Shown: piece by piece, positions 60,915 to 64,000 of the stretch
Numbering within the stretch: the first letter of the stretch is position 1
How the letters are laid out: each line of letters starts with the position of its first letter
Assembly (NCBI RefSeq): GCF_000755165.1
Contig: NC_025872.1
Coordinates: 476,792-540,791 of the forward strand
From: Leishmania panamensis
Taxonomy: Eukaryota > Euglenozoa > Kinetoplastea > Trypanosomatida > Trypanosomatidae
Length of the DNA stretch: 64,000 nucleotides
Direction: 5' to 3'
Translations under genes and position numbers: made by a program
Notes under the pieces: model-generated
The model's input: the letters and a program-made list of their open reading frames with translations, nothing else
Databases searched by the model: none
What the model was told of the DNA's origin: nothing

Positions 60915-61315
60915 TCAGCCTGTCGACATCCTCGAATCTGCGCTGGCAGAGGTCGCCAACGCAGCGTGCAAAGGAAAGGCGCATATAAAGAAGTGCGGAC
61001 GAGGAAAGTGCAACTCCGCACCACCATGAGTGCTCTTGTGTTCGTCGGTACGGACATGTGTTAGCTCAAGGCCGTTGCTCTCTATCGTTCTGTATGCCTC
61101 GTCCACCACCACCCCCGCCTCACATTTTTTTCGCCTTCAACACATCCCTCGTCCCCCTCACTCATGCCCTTCCCGTACTTCGCACCACCCTCCCTCTGTG
61201 TGTCTATCTTTCCGCTTCGCTCTCTTTGTCGCCTTGCTGATCAACGCGCTGCCCCTTCTTTTTCCCTGCCAGATCCCAGGCGGTTCCCCTCCCTCCCTCC
61301 CCTCCACACACACGT

Positions 61316-61361
<46 letters not shown>

Positions 61362-62136
61362 GCTCGTCATGGACGCGCTTACGCTCTAAGTTGGTGCCCA
61401 TTTTTGTGTGTACTGAGAAAAAAATGTATATGAAAGGAAATGCGGCTACCGTGCAGTAAGGCGAGCTGAAAGCAAACATGTCCACTCCATAAGAGCATAA
61501 GAGGTCGAGAGAGAGACGGTCGTGGTGGTGCAGCACGTGAGAAGCGATGAAGCGGAGCTGCAACAATTCTATCCGCTTACACCCCAATGCCTATGTGTCG
61601 GTGTTTGCGCTTTGGCGAGTGTTTCCGGCCTCCTCCTGCGTTCCCTCCCCATCTTTCCGCTTTCTTCTGCTTCATGTCGTCTTGCTTGGGGCTTGCCATG
61701 GTGCTAACCACTTGCTCTCCTCCCGCTCTGTATGTTTGCGTCTCGTCCTAGTGCCGTCCCGCAACGCACAAGTGCCTGTCGTACGGCAATCCTCCTTTCC
61801 TACATTTCTCGTGCTGTGAAGTACATCTTCACCTACGGACATGTAGTGCCGCTGTCCTGTCTTTCTCTATACATCCCCTCCTCCTCCGCTTTCGCTTCTT
61901 TGGCGTTCTCCTTCGACCTTTCGGCTGCTCATGATCTACGGCATGTGGACACACACGCTCCAGAACTCATACGCGAACAGGCACCGACTTGACTCCCATG
62001 CCAGCTGTGTTCTCTCGCGCGCGCTCGTTTCTCTCATCTTGGCCTTCGATCCGTGTGCACACGCATTCATTTCCCCTTCTGCTGTTCTTTTAAGCGTAAT
62101 CGTCTCTGCCGTTTCCCACCACACACACACACACAC
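60915..62136 (+). other. Intergenic spacer with long AC repeat
   Basis: A (CA)n run of about 38 bp at 61320-61358 is the longest pure dinucleotide tract of this type in the window. The remainder is pyrimidine-rich. I see no gene. Confidence 0.6.
61320..61358. repeat. (CA)n microsatellite
   Basis: An uninterrupted CA dinucleotide tract of about 38 bp. Confidence 0.9.
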
Positions 62137-62152
62137 TTTTGCTTTCTGGAAG
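62137..62152 (+). promoter_or_regulatory. Predicted trans-splice acceptor for the RRM protein gene
   Basis: A CTTTTGCTTTCTGGAAG-type site has AG at 62151-62152, 35 nt before ATG 62188, just after an AC microsatellite. Confidence 0.4.
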
Positions 62153-62187
62153 TTTGAGCGGTCACACAGTCGTGTCAAAACAAAACG

Positions 62188-62853
62188 ATGGACACGGCTG
62201 TCACCAATCTAAGCGCTCATGCGAAGCCTTGGGCACCGAATGGGCCAACCCAACAGCAACCACCGCTGCAGCACCCTCGTAGCAACAGCAACCAGTATAG
62301 CCAGGACAACGGCGTGAGTAGCGGGCACGGATCCGGCGTGCAGCGAGGCATGCGCGCGGGGGGGAATGCGAACAACGGATCCGTCAAGAACTTGGTGACC
62401 CCAGGGCAGCACCCCTACGAGTATGGGAATCTGAACGAGATGCTGCACACCATGCAGCAGCAACAGCCGCAGCAGCCGAAGCTGAGCTCGACGGCGGCAA
62501 AGCTCTTTGTAGGCCAGCTGCCGTTTGAGTGCACCGAGGAGCGGCTGCGCAACTTGTTCAGCGCGTACGGAAACGTTGAACACATTCACATCTTGCGCGA
62601 CAACAGCAACCGCAGTCGCGGTGCCGCCTTCATCACCCTCTCCACTGTGCAGGAGGCCGACACAGCCATCTTTACTCTGCATAACCGCTATCGTATGCTT
62701 ACGAACCGCGCCATTCAGGTCAGCTACGCCAAGAACAGCCCAAACATTTCCCCCTTCGGCACCCACAGCGCGGTGGAAGTACATCAGTCAAATCCAACGA
62801 ACCCGCTTCCCGATGTAGCAGGCCTCGCCACGCAGATGTCCCGCCTGTTCTGA
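62188..62853 (+). CDS. RNA-binding protein with a single RRM domain
   Basis: The protein has 221 residues. The first 100 are Gln/Asn/Gly-rich and disordered. One RRM spans about 105-183: RNP2 is LFVGQL (106-111), and RNP1 is RGAAFITL (144-151), a good match to the [RK]G[FYA]xF consensus with Phe at the central stacking position. The helix after RNP2 (ECTEERLRNLFSAYGNVEHI) and the final strand (AIQVSYAKN) complete the fold. The architecture resembles small trypanosomatid RRM proteins that bind mRNA 3' UTRs, the main control level in organisms that transcribe polycistronically. The target is unknown. Confidence 0.9.
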   Translation: MDTAVTNLSAHAKPWAPNGPTQQQPPLQHPRSNSNQYSQDNGVSSGHGSGVQRGMRAGGNANNGSVKNLVTPGQHPYEYGNLNEMLHTMQQQQPQQPKLSSTAAKLFVGQLPFECTEERLRNLFSAYGNVEHIHILRDNSNRSRGAAFITLSTVQEADTAIFTLHNRYRMLTNRAIQVSYAKNSPNISPFGTHSAVEVHQSNPTNPLPDVAGLATQMSRLF

Positions 62854-63150
62854 TGTGGGGAAAGGTGAAAACAAAACACCTCTCCAACAGTGAGGGATAA
62901 CGGTGAGCAATGAAGTTGAATAACGCAGCGCCCTCTGCACGTGCGAGGGTGTATTTCATGGTCGTTAAATCGACGTGGTAGCCAATCTACGTGTCGTGGT
63001 CACCGCCTTCACTCTCTCCCCCTATCGCTCTTGTTCGTGTTTCCCTCCCTGCGCAATCATGCTGCCTATTTGGACCCAGCGCTTGTGCAGTAGCACAGCG
63101 ACGAAGAGATACACACACACACGCCTTCACCCTTACCTGCGCCAATGCAA

Positions 63151-63186
<36 letters not shown>

Positions 63187-64000
63187 AACACTTAAGCGAG
63201 CTGAGCATTGACGCATGGGTGCATGTGATGTGTACAGAAGGGAAAAAAGCGTGTCGATAGGCAAAGCAGAAGGAGAGGGGCGAAGGAAGTTGCTTGCACA
63301 CATACAAGCACACGTCTCGCCGCCACAATCCCCCCTCAAGTCTCTCACTTTTGTCTTCTCTGCCTTCCTCTCTTCACCCTCACCCCTTGTGCCCTCCTCT
63401 ACTCCTGTGGGGAGCGCACACACACACACACACAACCCATACTTTCCCTCTCCCTTCCCCAACCTCTCTCTCTCTCCGGGGTACGGCTGCTTACCTGATG
63501 GAAATGTGTGTCTATAACGGAGTAATTGGACGGTGTGTGTGGGGGGGGGGGGGGGGTGAGGGGGTGTTTGCGCTGTTGGTGTTGCTCATTTGCTTTGGCT
63601 GTAGAATCTGAAGTATCCCCCTTCCCCCTCTGTCTTTCTTTCTCTCGTTCTCTGCCCATGACTCCCCCCTCCCCCTCCTCGTCGTCTTTCCCTATTTGCT
63701 TCTTCTTGGGCTAATATGCTCCACCTGCCCGCCCCTCCAAAATATCAAACGTAGAGACACACACGCAGAGCCGGGGGTCTTACCCGCAAGGCCCTCTGAA
63801 AACACAAGCGAAACAAGAGAGAAGGGGAGAGATGCGCACGCTGCAAAGTGCAAGTAACAGCAAGAACAAGAACAACAGGGTTGTGGAGTGTCGTTGCATC
63901 GTGGCGTAGGGTGTGTGGGTGGATGGGTGCTCGAAGCCATTCCGCTTGTTCACTCTTGTGTGCGTCCACAGCACAGCACTCGTTTGTTGTGGTGGTTTGT
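62854..64000 (+). other. 3' flanking spacer to window edge
   Basis: It contains a pure AT run at about 63153-63182 and a poly-G run at about 63540-63556. The remainder is pyrimidine-rich and then balanced to the edge. I see no gene. Confidence 0.6.
63153..63182. repeat. (AT)n microsatellite
   Basis: An uninterrupted AT dinucleotide tract of about 30 bp in an otherwise GC-richer spacer. Confidence 0.9.

Noticed and set aside
1..64000. CRISPR array, bacterial operons, transcription terminators
   Set aside because: No spaced direct-repeat array, Shine-Dalgarno pattern or bacterial gene organisation. The layout is that of a trypanosomatid.

Overview
The window reads as nuclear chromosomal DNA of a trypanosomatid, most probably Leishmania or a close relative. 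All thirteen well-supported full-length genes, a 5'-truncated gene at the left edge, one small extra gene and all decayed genes lie on the + strand, as expected for one polycistronic unit. They have no introns visible in their reading frames. Their ATGs usually follow a polypyrimidine tract and the first AG, which is the layout of spliced-leader trans-splicing. The long intergenic spacers are pyrimidine-rich and full of TG, CT, CTC and AT microsatellites. Three A-tailed, roughly 340-540 bp repeats look like SIDER-type retroposons, a Leishmania hallmark.

Layout from left to right: the C-terminal part of a hypothetical protein (2-946); a 758-aa low-complexity protein ending in a cytochrome b5 domain (3782-6058); a 7.5-kb spacer with one short zinc-ribbon-like ORF (8422-8652); a 751-aa protein with an N-myristoylation motif (13579-15834); SIDER copy A; a 1384-aa zinc-finger/coiled-coil/C2-like protein resembling CCDC17 (18968-23122); a stretch with two decayed ORF islands and a 29-bp perfect hairpin; an N-glycosylated type I membrane protein (27818-28858); protein farnesyltransferase beta subunit (30729-32915); COG7 of the Golgi tethering complex (33825-36824); SIDER copy B, inverted; a membrane-anchored PhoD-like protein with altered catalytic motifs (38214-40175); a decayed-gene zone with two hairpins (41.4-43.4 kb); a small membrane protein with a possible second trans-splice start (44883-45320); a 136-aa protein with a myristoylation motif (47706-48116); SIDER copy C; a 1481-aa disordered protein (52726-57171); an ABHD11-like alpha/beta hydrolase (58435-59631); a decayed gene with a poly-C frameshift (60.2-60.9 kb); and an RRM RNA-binding protein (62188-62853).

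The genes do not form a pathway, which is normal for trypanosomatid gene clusters. Several do touch membrane traffic or lipid anchoring: farnesylation, COG-dependent Golgi transport, two candidate N-myristoylated proteins and membrane proteins. No promoter, strand-switch region, tRNA, rRNA or CRISPR array was seen.

The most unusual signals are four long, perfect, short-spacer inverted repeats confined to non-coding or decaying DNA; two nearly identical SIDER copies 32 kb apart with a third inverted between them; and a possible alternative trans-splice site inside a transmembrane-coding segment.
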